Part shown: positions 1-12,600 of the stretch, in pieces
Layout: each line of letters starts with the position of its first letter
Position numbering within the stretch: position 1 is the stretch's first letter
Origin: Zeus faber
Taxonomy: Eukaryota; Chordata; Actinopteri; Zeiformes; Zeidae
Assembly (NCBI GenBank): GCA_960531495.1
Contig: OY482855.1
Span: forward strand, 372,001-436,000
Direction: 5' to 3'
DNA length: 64,000 bases
Program-made: the position numbers and the translations under genes
Notes under the pieces: generated by a model
Databases searched by the model: none
What the model was told of the DNA's origin: nothing
The model's input: only the letters and a program-made list of their open reading frames with translations

Positions 1-1193
1 TGCACATGTGGGAAAAAAACGCATTTTCAGCCGATTTAAACGTCGAAAAGGGGAATTGGTTAAACGCTTCAGTCATTACTCTGTGTGACAGTGTCAGACA
101 GTTTAAATACAACTAGTATATGCTGCTAAAGTGTTGTTTGTCAAACAGTTTTAGGCCCATCTAACATGTATTTGTCGAGTTATGGTCATTTTCATCATTA
201 TGTGCACATGTGGGAAAAAACGCATTTTCAGCCGATTTAAACGTCGAAAAGGGGAATTGCTTAAACGCTTCAGTCATTACTCTGTGTGACAGTGTCAGAC
301 AGTTTAAATACAATGGTGAACTAGTATATGCTGCTAAAGTGTTGTTTATCAAACAGTTTTAGGCCCATCTAACATGTATTTGTCGAGTTATGATCATTTT
401 CATCATTATGTGCACATGTGGGAAAAAACGCATTTTCAGCCGATTTTAACGTCGAAAAGGGGAATTGCTTAAACGCTTCAGTCATTACTCTGTGTGACAG
501 TGTCAGACAGTTTAAATACAATGGTGAACTAGTATATGCTGCTAAAGTGTTGTTTGTCAAACAGTTTTAGGCCCATCTACCATGTATTTGTCGAGTTATA
601 ATCATTTTCATCATTATGTGCACATGTGGGAAAAAACGCATTTTCAGCCGATTTAAACGTCGAAAAGGGGAATTGGTTAAACGCTTCAGTCATTACTCTG
701 TGTGACAGTGTCAGACTGTTTAAATACAATGGTGAACTAGTATATGCTGGTAATGTGTTGTTTGTCAACCAGTATTAGGCCCATCTACCATGTATTTGTC
801 GAGTTATGATCATTTTCATCATTATGTGCACATGTGGGAAAAAACGCATTTTCAGCCGATTTAAACGTCGAAAAGGGGAATTGGTTAAACGCTTCAGTCA
901 TTACTCTGTGTGACAGTGTCAGACAGTTCAAATACAATGGTGAACTAGTATATGCTGCTAAAGTGTTGTTTGTCAACCAGTTTTAGGCCCATCTACCATG
1001 TATTTGTCGAGTTATGATCATTTTCATCATTATGTGCAAATGTGGGAAAAAACGCATTTTCAGCCGATTTAAACGTCGAAAAGGGGAATTGGTTAAACGC
1101 TTCAGTCATTACTCTGTGTGACAGTGTCAGACAGTTTAAATACAATGGTGAACTAGTATATGCTGCTAAAGCGTTGTTTGTCAAACAGTTTTA

Positions 1194-2222
1194 GGCCCAT
1201 ACAACATGTATTTGTCGAGGTATGAGCATTTTCAGAACATTGGACGGTTTGCTGTCTAGCTGAATTAGAGAAACACCGAACCATTGTCTCTTCAGAGGTT
1301 AATGATTCAGAATGCTGCAGTACAGCATAGAAATTTAATTAATATGATGAACTATTATGTGCTTCTTAAGTGTATCTCACAGATTTCTAGGCCCATCGAA
1401 CATGTATTTGTGGAGTTATGATCATTTTCATCATTGTGTGCACATGTGGGAAAAAACGCATTTCCAGCCGATTTAAACGTCGAAAAGGGGAATTGCTTAA
1501 ACGCTTTAGTCATTACTCTGTGTGACAGTGTCAGACAGTTTAAATACAATGGTGAACTAGTATATGCTGCTAAAGTGTTGTTTGTCAAACAGTTTTAGGC
1601 CCATCTAACATGTATTTGTCGAGTTATGGTCATTTTCATCATTATGTGCACATGTGGGAAAAAAAGCATTTTCAGCCGATTTAAACGTCGAAAAGGGGAA
1701 TTGCTTAAACGCTTCAGTCATTACTCTGTGTGACAGTGTCAGACAGTTTAAATACAATGGTGAACTAGTATATGCTGCTAAAGTGTTGTTTATCAAACAG
1801 TTTTAGGCCCAATCTAACATGTATTTGTCGAGTTATGATCATTTTCATCATTATGTGCACATGTGGGAAAAAACGCATTTTCAGCCGATTTAAACGTCGA
1901 AAAGGGGAATTGCTTAAACGCTTCAGTCATTACTCTGTGTGACAGTGTCAGACAGTTTAAATACAATGGTGAACTAGTATATGCTGCTAAAGTGTTGTTT
2001 GTCAAACAGTTTTAGGCCCATCTACCATGTATTTGTCGAGTTATGATCATTTTCATCATTATGTGCACATGTGGGAAAAAACGCATTTTCAGCCGATTTA
2101 AACGTCGAAAAGGGGAATTGGTTAAACGCTTCAGTCATTACTCTGTGTGACAGTGTCAGACAGTTTAAATACAATGGTGAACTAGTATATGCTGCTAATG
2201 TGTTGTTTGTCAAACAGTTTTA
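1194..2222 (+). repeat. Duplicated B+4A segment, left copy
   Basis: One B and four A monomers that match 7,174-8,201 at an offset of 5,980 bp. Shared private variants include GAGGTTAATG in the B monomer, CCCATCGAACATG in the following head and GGGAAAAAAAGC in the next A. The match ends at 2,222: the next A here carries GATTATTTTAATC and AATGCATT, which the other copy lacks. Confidence 0.85.
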
Positions 2223-2832
2223 GGCCCATGTAAAATGTATTTGTCGAGTTATGATTATTTTAATCATTGTGTGCACATGTGGGAAAAAATGCATTTTCAG
2301 CCGATTTAAACGTCGAAAAGGGGAATTGTTTAAACGCTTCAGTCATTACTCTGTGACAGTGTCAGACAGTTTAAATACAATGGTGAACTAGTATATGCTG
2401 CTAAAGTGTTGTTTGTCAACCAGTTTTAGGCCCATCTACCATGTATTTGTCGAGTTATGATCATTTTCATCATTGTGTGCACATGTGGGAAAAAACGCAT
2501 TTTCAGCCGATTTAAACGTCGAAAAGGGGAATTGATTAAACGCTTCAGTCATTACTCTGTGTGACAGTGTCAGACAGTTTAAATACAATGGTGAACTAGT
2601 ATATGCTGCTAAAGCGTTGTTTGTCAAACAGTTTTAGGCCCATACAACATGTATTTGTTGAGGTTTGAGCATTTTCAGAACATTGGACGGTTTGCTGTCT
2701 AGCTGAATTAGAGAAACACCGAACCATTGTCTCTTCAGAGGTGAATGATTCAGAATGCTGCAGTACAGCATAGAAACTTAATTAATATGATGAACTATTA
2801 TGTGCTTCTTAAGTGTTTCTCATAGATTTCTA

Positions 2833-5800
2833 GGCCCATCTAACATGTATTTGTTGAGTTATGATCATTTTCATCATCGTGTGCACATGTGGGAAAAAAC
2901 GCATTTTCAGCCGATTTAAACGTTGAAAAGGGGAATTGGTTAAACGCTTCAGTCATTACTCTGTGTGACAGTGTCAGACAGTTTAAATACAACTAGTATA
3001 TGCTGCTAAAGTGTTGTTTGTCAACCAGTTTTAGGCCCATCTAACATGTATTTGTCGAGTTATGATCATTTTCATCATTATGTGTACATGTGGGAAAAAA
3101 CGCATTTTCAGCCGATTTAAACGTCGAAAAGGGGAATTGCTTAAACGCTTCAGTCATTACTCGGTGTGACAGTGTCAGACAGTTTAAATACAATGGTGAA
3201 CTAGTATATGCTGCTAAAGTGTTGTTTGTCAAACAGTTTTAGGCCCATCTAACATGTATTTGTCGAGTTATGGTCATTTTCATCATTATGTGCACATGTG
3301 GGAAAAAACGCATTTTCAGCCGATTTAAACGTCGAAAAGGGGAATTGCTTAAACGCTTCAGTCATTACTCTGTGTGACAGTGTCAGACAGTTTAAATACA
3401 ATGGTGAACTAGTATATGCTGCTAAAGTGTTGTTTATCAAACAGTTTTAGGCCCATCTAACATGTATTTGTCGAGTTATGATCATTTTCATCATTATGTG
3501 CACATGTGGGAAAAAACGCATTTTCAGCCGATTTAAACGTCGAAAAGGGGAATTGCTTAAACGCTTCAGTCATTACTCTGTGTGACAGTGTCAGACAGTT
3601 TAAATACAATGGTGAACTAGTATATGCTGCTAAAGTGTTGTTTGTCAAACAGTTTTAGGCCCATCTACCATGTATTTGTCGAGTTATGATCATTTTCATC
3701 ATTATGTGCACATGTGGGAAAAAACGCATTTTCAGCCGATTTAAACGTCGAAAAGGGGAATTGGTTAAACGCTTCAGTCATTACTCTGTGTGACAGTGTC
3801 AGACTGTTTAAATACAATGGTGAACTAGTATATGCTGCTAATGTGTTGTTTGTCAACCAGTTTTAGGCCCATCTACCATGTATTTGTCGAGTTATGATCA
3901 TTTACATCATTATGTGTACATGTGGGAAAAAACGCATTTTCAGCCGATTTAAACGTCGAAAAGGGGAATTGCTTAAACGCTTCAGTCATTACTCTGTGTG
4001 ACAGTGTCAGACAGTTTAAATACAATGGTGAACTAGTATATGCTGCTAAAGTGTTGTTTATCAAACAGTTTTAGGCCCATCTAACATGTATTTGTCGAGT
4101 TATGATCATTTTCATCATTATGTGCACATGTGGGAAAAAACGCATTTTCAGCCTATTTAAACGTCGAAAAGGGGAATTGCTTAAACGCTTCAGTCATTAC
4201 TCTGTGTGACAGTGTCAGACAGTTTAAATACAATGGTGAACTAGTATATGCTGCTAAAGTGTTGTTTATCAAACAGTTTTAGACCCATCTAACATGTATT
4301 TGTCGAGTTATGATCATTTTCATCATTATGTGCACATGTGGGAAACAACGCATTTTCAGCCGATTTAAACGTCGAAAAGGGGAATTGCTTAAACGCTTCA
4401 GTCATTACTCTGTGTGACAGTGTCAGACAGTTTAAATACAATGGTGAACTAGTATATGCTGCTAATGTGTTGTTTGTCAACCAGTTTTAGGCCCATCTAC
4501 CATGTATTTGTCGAGTTATGATCATTTTCATCATTATGTGTACATGTGGGAAAAAACGCATTTTCAGCCGATTTAAACGTCGAAAAGGGGAATTGGTTAA
4601 ACGCTTCAGTCATTACTCTGTGTGACAGTGTCAGACAATTTAAATACCATGGTGAACTAGTATATGCTGCTAAAGTGTTGTTTGTCAACCAGTTTTAGGC
4701 CCATCTACCATGTATTTGTCGAGTTATGATCATTTTCATCATTGTGTGCACATGTGGGAAAAAACGCATTTTCAGCCGATTTAAACGTCGAAAAGGGGAA
4801 TTGGTTAAACGCTTCAGTCATTACTCTGTGTGACAGTGTCAGACAGTTTAAATACAATGGTGAACTAGTATATGCTGCTAAAGCGTTGTTTGTCAAACAG
4901 TTTTAGGCCCATACAACATGTATTTGTTGAGGTATGAGCATTTTCAGAACATTGGACGGTTTGCTGTCTAGCTGAATTAGAGAAACACCGAACCATTGTC
5001 TCTTCAGAGGTGAATGATTCAGAATGCTGCAGTACAGCATAGAAATTTAATTAATATGATGAACTATTATGTGCTTCTTAAGTGTTTCTCATAGATTTCT
5101 AGGCCCATCTAACATGTATTTGTTGAGTTATGATCATTTTCATCATCGTGTGCACATGTGGGAAAAAACGCATTTTCAGCCGATTTAAACGTCGAAAAGG
5201 GGAATTGGTTAAACGCTTCAGTCATTACTCTGTGTGACAGTGTCAGACAGTTTAAATACAACTAGTATATGCTGCTAAAGTGTTGTTTGTCAAACAGTTT
5301 TAGGCCCATCTAACATGTATTTGTCGAGTTATGGTCATTTTCATCATTATGTGCACATGTGGGAAAAAACGCATTTTCAGCCGATTTAAACGTCGAAAAG
5401 GGGAATTGGTTAAACGCTTCAGTCATTACTCTGTGTGACAGTGTCAGACAGTTTAAATACAATGGTGAACTAGTATATGCTGCTAAAGTGTTGTTTGTCA
5501 AACAGTTTTAGGCCCATCTAACATGTATTTGTCGAGTTATGGTCATTTTCATCATTATGTGCACATGTGGGAAAAAACGCATTTTCAGCCGATTTAAACG
5601 TCGAAAAGGGGAATTGCTTAAACGCTTCAGTCATTACTCTGTGTGACAGTGTCAGACAGTTTAAATACAATGGTGAACTAGTATATGCTGCTAAAGTGTT
5701 GTTTATCAAACAGTTTTAGGCCCATCTAACATGTATTTGTCGAGTTATGATCATTTTCATCATTATGTGCACATGTGGGAAAAAACGCATTTTCAGCCGA

Positions 5801-7369
5801 TTTAAACGTCGAAAAGGGGAATTGCTTAAACGCTTCAGTCATTACTCTGTGTGACAGTGTCAGACAGTTTAAATACAATGGTGAACTAGTATATGCTGCT
5901 AAAGTGTTGTTTGTCAAACAGTTTTAGGCCCATCTACCATGTATTTGTCGAGTTATGATCATTTTCATCATTATGTGCACATGTGGGAAAAAACGCATTT
6001 TCAGCCGATTTAAACGTCGAAAAGGGGAATTGCTTAAACGCTTCAGTCATTACTCTGTGTGACAGTGTCAGACTGTTTAAATACAATGGTGAACTAGTAT
6101 ATGCTGCTAATGTGTTGTTTGTCAACCAGTTTTAGGCCCATCTACCATGTATTTGTCGAGTTATGATCATTTTCATCATTATGTGTACATGTGGGAAAAA
6201 ACGCATTTTCAGCCGATTTAAACGTCGAAAAGGGGAATTGCTTAAACGCTTCAGTCATTACTCTGTGTGACAGTGTCAGACAGTTTAAATACAATGGTGA
6301 ACTAGTATATGCTGCTAAAGTGTTGTTTATCAAACAGTTTTAGGCCCATCTAACATGTATTTGTCGAGTTATGATCATTTTCATCATTATGTGCACATGT
6401 GGGAAAAAACGCATTTTCAGCCTATTTAAACGTCGAAAAGGGGAATTGCTTAAACGCTTCAGTCATTACTCTGTGTGACAGTGTCAGACAGTTTAAATAC
6501 AATGGTGAACTAGTATATGCTGCTAAAGTGTTGTTTATCAAACAGTTTTAGACCCATCTAACATGTATTTGTCGAGTTATGATCATTTTCATCATTATGT
6601 GCACATGTGGGAAACAACGCATTTTCAGCCGATTTAAACGTCGAAAAGGGGAATTGCTTAAACGCTTCAGTCATTACTCTGTGTGACAGTGTCAGACAGT
6701 TTAAATACAATGGTGAACTAGTATATGCTGCTAAAGTGTTGTTTGTCAAACAGTTTTAGGCCCATCTACCATGTATTTGTCGAGTTATGATCATTTTCAT
6801 CATTATGTGCACATGTGGGAAAAAACGCATTTTCAGCCGATTTAAACGTCGAAAAGGGGAATTGGTTAAACGCTTCAGTCATTACTCTGTGTGACAGTGT
6901 CAGACAGTTTAAATACAATGGTGAACTAGTATATGCTGCTAATGTGTTGTTTGTCAACCAGTTTTAGGCCCATCTACCATGTATTTGTCGAGTTATGATC
7001 ATTTTCATCATTATGTGTACATGTGGGAAAAAACGCATTTTCAGCCGATTTAAACGTCGAAAAGGGGAATTGGTTAAACGCTTTAGTCATTACTCTGTGT
7101 GACAGTGTCAGACAGTTTAAATACAATGGTGAACTAGTATATGCTGCTAAAGCGTTGTTTGTCAAACAGTTTAGGCCCATACAACATGTATTTGTCGAGG
7201 TATGAGCATTTTCAGAACATTGGACGGTTTGCTGTCTAGCTGAATTAGAGAAACACCGAACCATTGTCTCTTCAGAGGTTAATGATTCAGAATGCTGCAG
7301 TACAGCATAGAAATTTAATTAATATGATGAACTATTATGTGCTTCTTAAGTGTATCTCACAGATTTCTA
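2833..7369 (+). repeat. 2.27 kb higher-order repeat, two tandem copies
   Basis: Copies are 2,833-5,101 (2,269 bp) and 5,102-7,369 (2,268 bp). Each contains ten A monomers, the first with the 7 bp deletion, followed by one B. Shared private variants sit at the same positions in both copies, for example CCTATTTAAACG in place of CCGATTTAAACG in the seventh A monomer and GGGAAACAACGC in the eighth. Ten times 208, minus 7, plus 196 gives 2,269, so the length is fully accounted for; the second copy is one base shorter in its last A. Confidence 0.9.
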
Positions 7370-8201
7370 GGCCCATCGAACATGTATTTGTGGAGTTATG
7401 ATCATTTTCATCATTGTGTGCACATGTGGGAAAAAACGCATTTTCAGCCGATTTAAACGTCGAAAAGGGGAATTGGTTAAACGCTTTAGTCATTACTCTG
7501 TGTGACAGTGTCAGACAGTTTAAATACAATGGTGAACTAGTATATGCTGCTAAAGTGTTGTTTGTCAAACAGTTTTAGGCCCATCTAACATGTATTTGTC
7601 GAGTTATGGTCATTTTCATCATTATGTGCACATGTGGGAAAAAAAGCATTTTCAGCCGATTTAAACGTCGAAAAGGGGAATTGCTTAAACGCTTCAGTCA
7701 TTACTCTGTGTGACAGTGTCAGACAGTTTAAATACAATGGTGAACTAGTATATGCTGCTAAAGTGTTGTTTATCAAACAGTTTTAGGCCCATCTAACATG
7801 TATTTGTCGAGTTATGATCATTTTCATCATTATGTGCACATGTGGGAAAAAACGCATTTTCAGCCGATTTAAACGTCGAAAAGGGGAATTGCTTAAACGC
7901 TTCAGTCATTACTCTGTGTGACAGTGTCAGACAGTTTAAATACAATGGTGAACTAGTATATGCTGCTAAAGTGTTGTTTGTCAAACAGTTTTAGGCCCAT
8001 CTACCATGTATTTGTCGAGTTATGATCATTTTCATCATTATGTGCACATGTGGGAAAAAACGCATTTTCAGCCGATTTAAACGTCGAAAAGGGGAATTGG
8101 TTAAACGCTTCAGTCATTACTCTGTGTGACAGTGTCAGACAGTTTAAATACAATGGTGAACTAGTATATGCTGCTAAAGTGTTGTTTGTCAAACAGTTTT
8201 A
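7174..8201 (+). repeat. Duplicated B+4A segment, right copy
   Basis: Partner of 1,194-2,222, separated from it by the two 2.27 kb HOR copies. This layout suggests that the HOR expanded inside, or between, two copies of an older, longer repeat. One base of length difference comes from an extra A in the left copy (CCCAATCTAAC). Confidence 0.85.
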
Positions 8202-9217
8202 GGCCCATGTAAAATGTATTTGTCGAGTTATGATCATTTTCATCATTGTGTGCACATGTGGGAAAAAACGCATTTTCAGCCGATTTAAACGTCGAAAAGG
8301 GGAATTGGTTAAACGCTTCAGTCATAACTCTGTGTGACAGTGTCAGACAGTTTAAATACAATGGTGAACTAGTATATGCTGCTAAAGCGTTGTTTGTCAA
8401 ACAGTTTTAGGCCCAAACAACATGTATTTGTCGAGGTATGAGCATTTTCAGAACATTGGACGGTTTGCTGTCTAGCTGAATTAGAGAAACACCGAACCAT
8501 TGTCTCTTCAGAGGTGAATGATTCAGAATGCTGCAGTACAGCATAGAAATTTTATTAATATGATGAACTATTATGTGCTTCCTAAGTTTTTCTCTCAGAT
8601 TTCTATGCCCATCTAACATGTATTTCTGGAGTTATGATCATTTTCAGAACTTGTGATGGTTTGGTGTCTAACTGAATTAGAGAAACACCGAACCATTGTC
8701 TCTTCAGAGGTGAATGATTCAGAATGCTGCAGTTCAGCATAGAAATTTAATTAATATGATGAACTATTATGTGCTTCTTAAGTGTTTCTCACAGATTTCT
8801 AGGCCCATCTAACATGTATTTGTGGAGTTATGATCATTTTCATCATTGTGTGCACATGTGGGAAAAAATGCATTTTCAGGCGATTTAAACGTCGAAAAGG
8901 GGAATTGGTTAAACGCTTCAGTCATTACTCTGTGTGACAGTGTCAGACAGTTTAAATACAATCGTGAACTAGTATATGCTGCTAAAGTGTTGTTTGTCAA
9001 CAAGTTTTAGGCCCATCTTACATGTATTTATCGAGTTATGATCATTTTCATCATTATGTGTACATGTGGGAAAAAACGCATTTTCAGCCGATTTAAACGT
9101 CGAAAAGGGGAATTGCTTGAACGCTTCAGTCATTACTCTGGGTGACAGTGTCAGACAGTTTAAATACAATGGTGAACTAGTATATGCTGCTGAAGCGTTG
9201 TTTGTCAAACAGTTTTA

Positions 9218-9413
9218 GGCCCATACAACATGTATTTGTCGAGGTATGAGCATTTTCAGAACATTGGACGGTTTGCTGTCTAGCTGAATTAGAGAAACAC
9301 CGAACCATTGTCTCTTCAGAGGTGAATGATTCAGAATGCTGCAGTACAGCATAGAAATTGTATTAATATGATGAACTATTATGTGCTTCCTAAGTTTTTC
9401 TCTCAGATTTCTA
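9218..9413 (+). repeat. Representative Sat1 monomer B1 (B that follows A)
   Basis: A 196 bp monomer that begins GGCCCATACAACATG. Its head ends GAGGTATGAGCATTTTCA instead of GAGTTATGATCATTTTCA, followed by GAACATTGGACGG. It then has a centre not alignable by eye with A, a short inverted repeat (9,336-9,352), and a tail TGATGAACTATTATGTGC that aligns with the A tail. This form almost always follows an A monomer whose tail reads AAGCGTTG. It ends with TCTCTCAGATTTCTA, which leads into a B2 or an A monomer. Confidence 0.93.
9336..9352. other. Short hairpin-capable inverted repeat in monomer B
   Basis: ATGCTG and CAGCAT are separated by five bases (CAGTA), giving a 6 bp stem. It is present in almost every B monomer in both arms. 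No function can be assigned from the sequence. Confidence 0.55.
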
Positions 9414-9609
9414 TGCCCATCTAACATGTATTTCTGGAGTTATGATCATTTTCAGAACTTGTGACGGTTTGCTGTCTAACTGAATTAGAGAAACACCGAA
9501 CCATTGTCTCTTCAGAGGTGAATGATTCAGAATGCTGCAGTACAGCATAGAAATTTAATTAATATGATGAACTATTATGTGCTTCTTTAGTGTTTCTCAC
9601 AGATTTCTA
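9414..9609 (+). repeat. Representative Sat1 monomer B2 (B that follows B)
   Basis: A 196 bp B monomer that begins TGCCCATCTAACATG, with TTTCTGGAGTTATGATC in the head and GAACTTGTGACGG where B1 has GAACATTGGACGG. It usually ends CACAGATTTCTA before an A monomer with the TGTGGAG head. B2 is found directly after B1 throughout the mixed block, so the B-B pair was amplified as a unit. Exceptions occur, such as the B at 13,282, which follows a B but has the ATTGG centre. Confidence 0.9.
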
Positions 9610-12600
9610 GGCCCATCTAACATGTATTTGTGGAGTTATGATCAGTTTCATCATTGTGTGCACATGTGGGAAAAAATGCATTTTCAGCCGATTTAAACGT
9701 CGAAAAGGGGAATTGGTTAAACGCTTCAGTCATTCCTCTGTGTGACAGTGTCAGACAGTTTAAATACAATGGTGAACTAGTATATGCTGCTAAAGTGTTG
9801 TTTGTCAAACAGTTTTAGGCCCATGTAAAATGTATTTGTCGAGTTATGATTATTTTCATCATTGTGTGCACATGTGGGAAAAAACGCATTTTCAGCCGAT
9901 TTAAACGTCGAAAAGGGGAATTGGTTAAACGCTTCAGTCAATACTCAGTGTGACAGTGTCAGACAGTTTAAAGACAATGGTGAACTAGTATATGCTGCTA
10001 AAGTGTTGTTTGTCAACAAGATTTAGGCCCATCTTACATGTATTTATCGAGTTATGATCATTTTCATCATTATGTGTACATGTGGGAAAAAACGCATTTT
10101 CAGCCGATTTAAACGTCGAAAAGTGGAATTGCTTGAACGCTTCAGTCATTACTCTGTGTGACAGTGTCAGACAGTTTAAATACAATGGTGAACTAGTATA
10201 TGCTTCTGAAGCGTTGTTTGTCAAACAGTTTTAGGCCCATACAACATGTATTTGTCGAGGTATGAGCATTCTCAGAACATTGGACGGTTTGCTGTCTTGC
10301 TGAATTAGAGAAACACCGAACCATTGTCTCTTCAGAGGTGAATGATTCAGAATGCTGCAGTACAGCATTGAAATTTAATTAATATGATGAACTATTATGT
10401 GCTTCCTAAGTTTTTCTCTCAGATTTCTATGCCCATCAAACATGTATTTCTGGAGTTATGATCATTTTCAGAACTTGTGACGGTTTGCTGTCTAGCTGAA
10501 TTAGAGAAACACCGAACCATTGTCTCTTCAGAGGTGAATGATTCAGAATGCTGCAGTACAGCATAGAAATGTAATTAATATGATGAACTATTATGTGCTT
10601 CCTAAGTTTTTCTCTCAGATTTCTATGCCCATCTAACATGTATTTCTGGAGTTATGATCATTTTCATCATTGTGTGCACATGTGGGAAAAAAACGCATTT
10701 TCAGCCGATTTAAACGTCGAAAAGGGGAATTGGTTAAACGCTTCAGTCATTACTCTGTGTGACAGTGTCAGACAGTTTAAATACAATGGTGAACTAGTAT
10801 ATGCTGCTAAAGTGTTGTTTGTCAAAAAGTTTTAGGCCCATGTAAAATGTATTTGTCGAGTTATGATCATTTTCATCATTGTGTGCACATGTGGGAAAAA
10901 ACGCATTTTCAGCCGATTTAAACGTCGAAAGGGGGAATTGGTTAAACGCTTCAGTCATTACTCTGTGTGACAGTGTCAGACAGTTTAAATACAATGGTGA
11001 ACTAGTATATGCTGCTAAAGCGTTGTTTGTCAAACAGTTTTAGGCCCATACAACATGTATTTGTCGAGGTATGAGCATTTTCAGAACATTGGACGGTTTG
11101 CTGTCTAGCTGAATTAGAGAAACACCGAACCATTGTCTCTTCAGAGGTGAACGATTCAGAATGCTGCAGTACAGCATAGAAATTTTATTAATATGATGAA
11201 CTATTATGTGCTTCCTAAGTTTTTCTCTCAGATTTCTATGCCCATCTAACATGTATTTGTGGAGTTAGGATCATTTTCATCATAGTGTGCACATGTGGGA
11301 AAAAACGCATTTTCAGCCGATTTAAACGTCGAAAAGGGGAATTGGTTAAACGCTTCAGTCATAACTCTGTGTGACAGTGTCAGACAGTTTAAATACAATG
11401 GTGAACTAGTATATGCTGCTAAAGTGTTGTTTTTCAAAAAGTTTTAGGCCCATGTAAAATGTATTTGTCGAGTTATGATCATTTTCATCATTGTGTGCAC
11501 ATGTGGGAAAAAACGCATTTTCAGCCGATTTAAACGTCGAAAAGGGGAATTGGTTAAACGCTTCAGTCATTACTCTGTGTGACAGTGTCAGACAGTTTAA
11601 ATACCATGGTGAACTAGTATATGCTGCTAAAGTGTTGTTTGTCAACCAGTTTTAGGCCCATCTAACATGTATTTGTCGAGTTATGATCATTTTCACCATT
11701 ATGTGTACATGTGGGAAAAAACGCATTTTCAGCCGATTTAAACCTCGAAAAGGGGAATTGCTTAAACGCTTCAGTCATTACTCTGTGTGACAGTGTCAGA
11801 CAGTTTAAATACAATGGTGAACTAGTATATGCTGCTAAAGCGTTGTTTGTCAAACAGTTTTAGGCCCATACAACATGTATTTGTCGAGGTATGAGCATTT
11901 TCAGAACATTGGACGGTTTGCTGTCTAGCTGAAATAGAGAAACACCGAACCATTGTCTCTTCAGAGGTGAACGATTCAGAATGCTGCAGTACAGCATAGA
12001 AATTTTATTAATATGATGAACTATTATGTGCTTCCTAAGTTTTTCTCTCAGATTTCTATGCCCATCTAACATGTATTTCTGGAGTTACGGTCATTTTCAG
12101 AACTTGTGACGGTTTGCTGTCTAGCTGAATTAGAGAAACACCGAACCATTGTCTCTTCAGAGGTGAATGATTCAGAATGCTGCAGTACAGCATAGAAATT
12201 TTATTAATATGATGAACTATAATGTGCTTCCTAAGTTTTTCTCTCAGATTTCTATGCCCATCTAACATGTATTTGTGGAGTTAGGATCATTTTCATCATT
12301 GTGTGCACATGTGGAAAAAACGCATTTTCAGCCGATTTAAACGTCGAAAAGGGGAATTGGTTAAACGCTTCAGTCATTACTCTGTGTGACAGTGTCAGAC
12401 AGTTTAAATACAATGGTGAACTAGTATATGCTGCTAAAGTGTTGTTTGTCAACCAGTTTTAGGCCCATCTAACATGTATTTGTGGAGTTAGGATCATTTT
12501 CATCATAGTGTGCACATGTGGGAAAAAACGCATTTTCAGCCGATTTAAACGTCGAAAAGGGGAATTGCTTAAACGCTTCAGTCATAACTCTGTGTGACAG

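Larger units (their letters stand above)
1..8409 (+). repeat. A-rich Sat1 block
   Basis: Here B monomers are rare: they start at 1,194, 2,637, 4,906 and 7,174, against about 36 A monomers. A variants typical of this block are heads with CTACCATG and the GCTTAAACG centre. A 7 bp deletion between TACAA and CTAGT marks three A monomers (the partial one at 1-153, and those starting at 2,833 and 5,102) and serves as a position marker within the HOR. The block gives way to B-rich arrangements at 8,410. Confidence 0.9.

Noticed and set aside
9300-9320. A Pol III B box (GGTTCG) in inverted B, suggesting a tRNA-derived SINE
   Set aside because: Only GGTTCG matches; the following bases do not fit, no A box was found at the right distance, and there is no poly(A) or other SINE feature.
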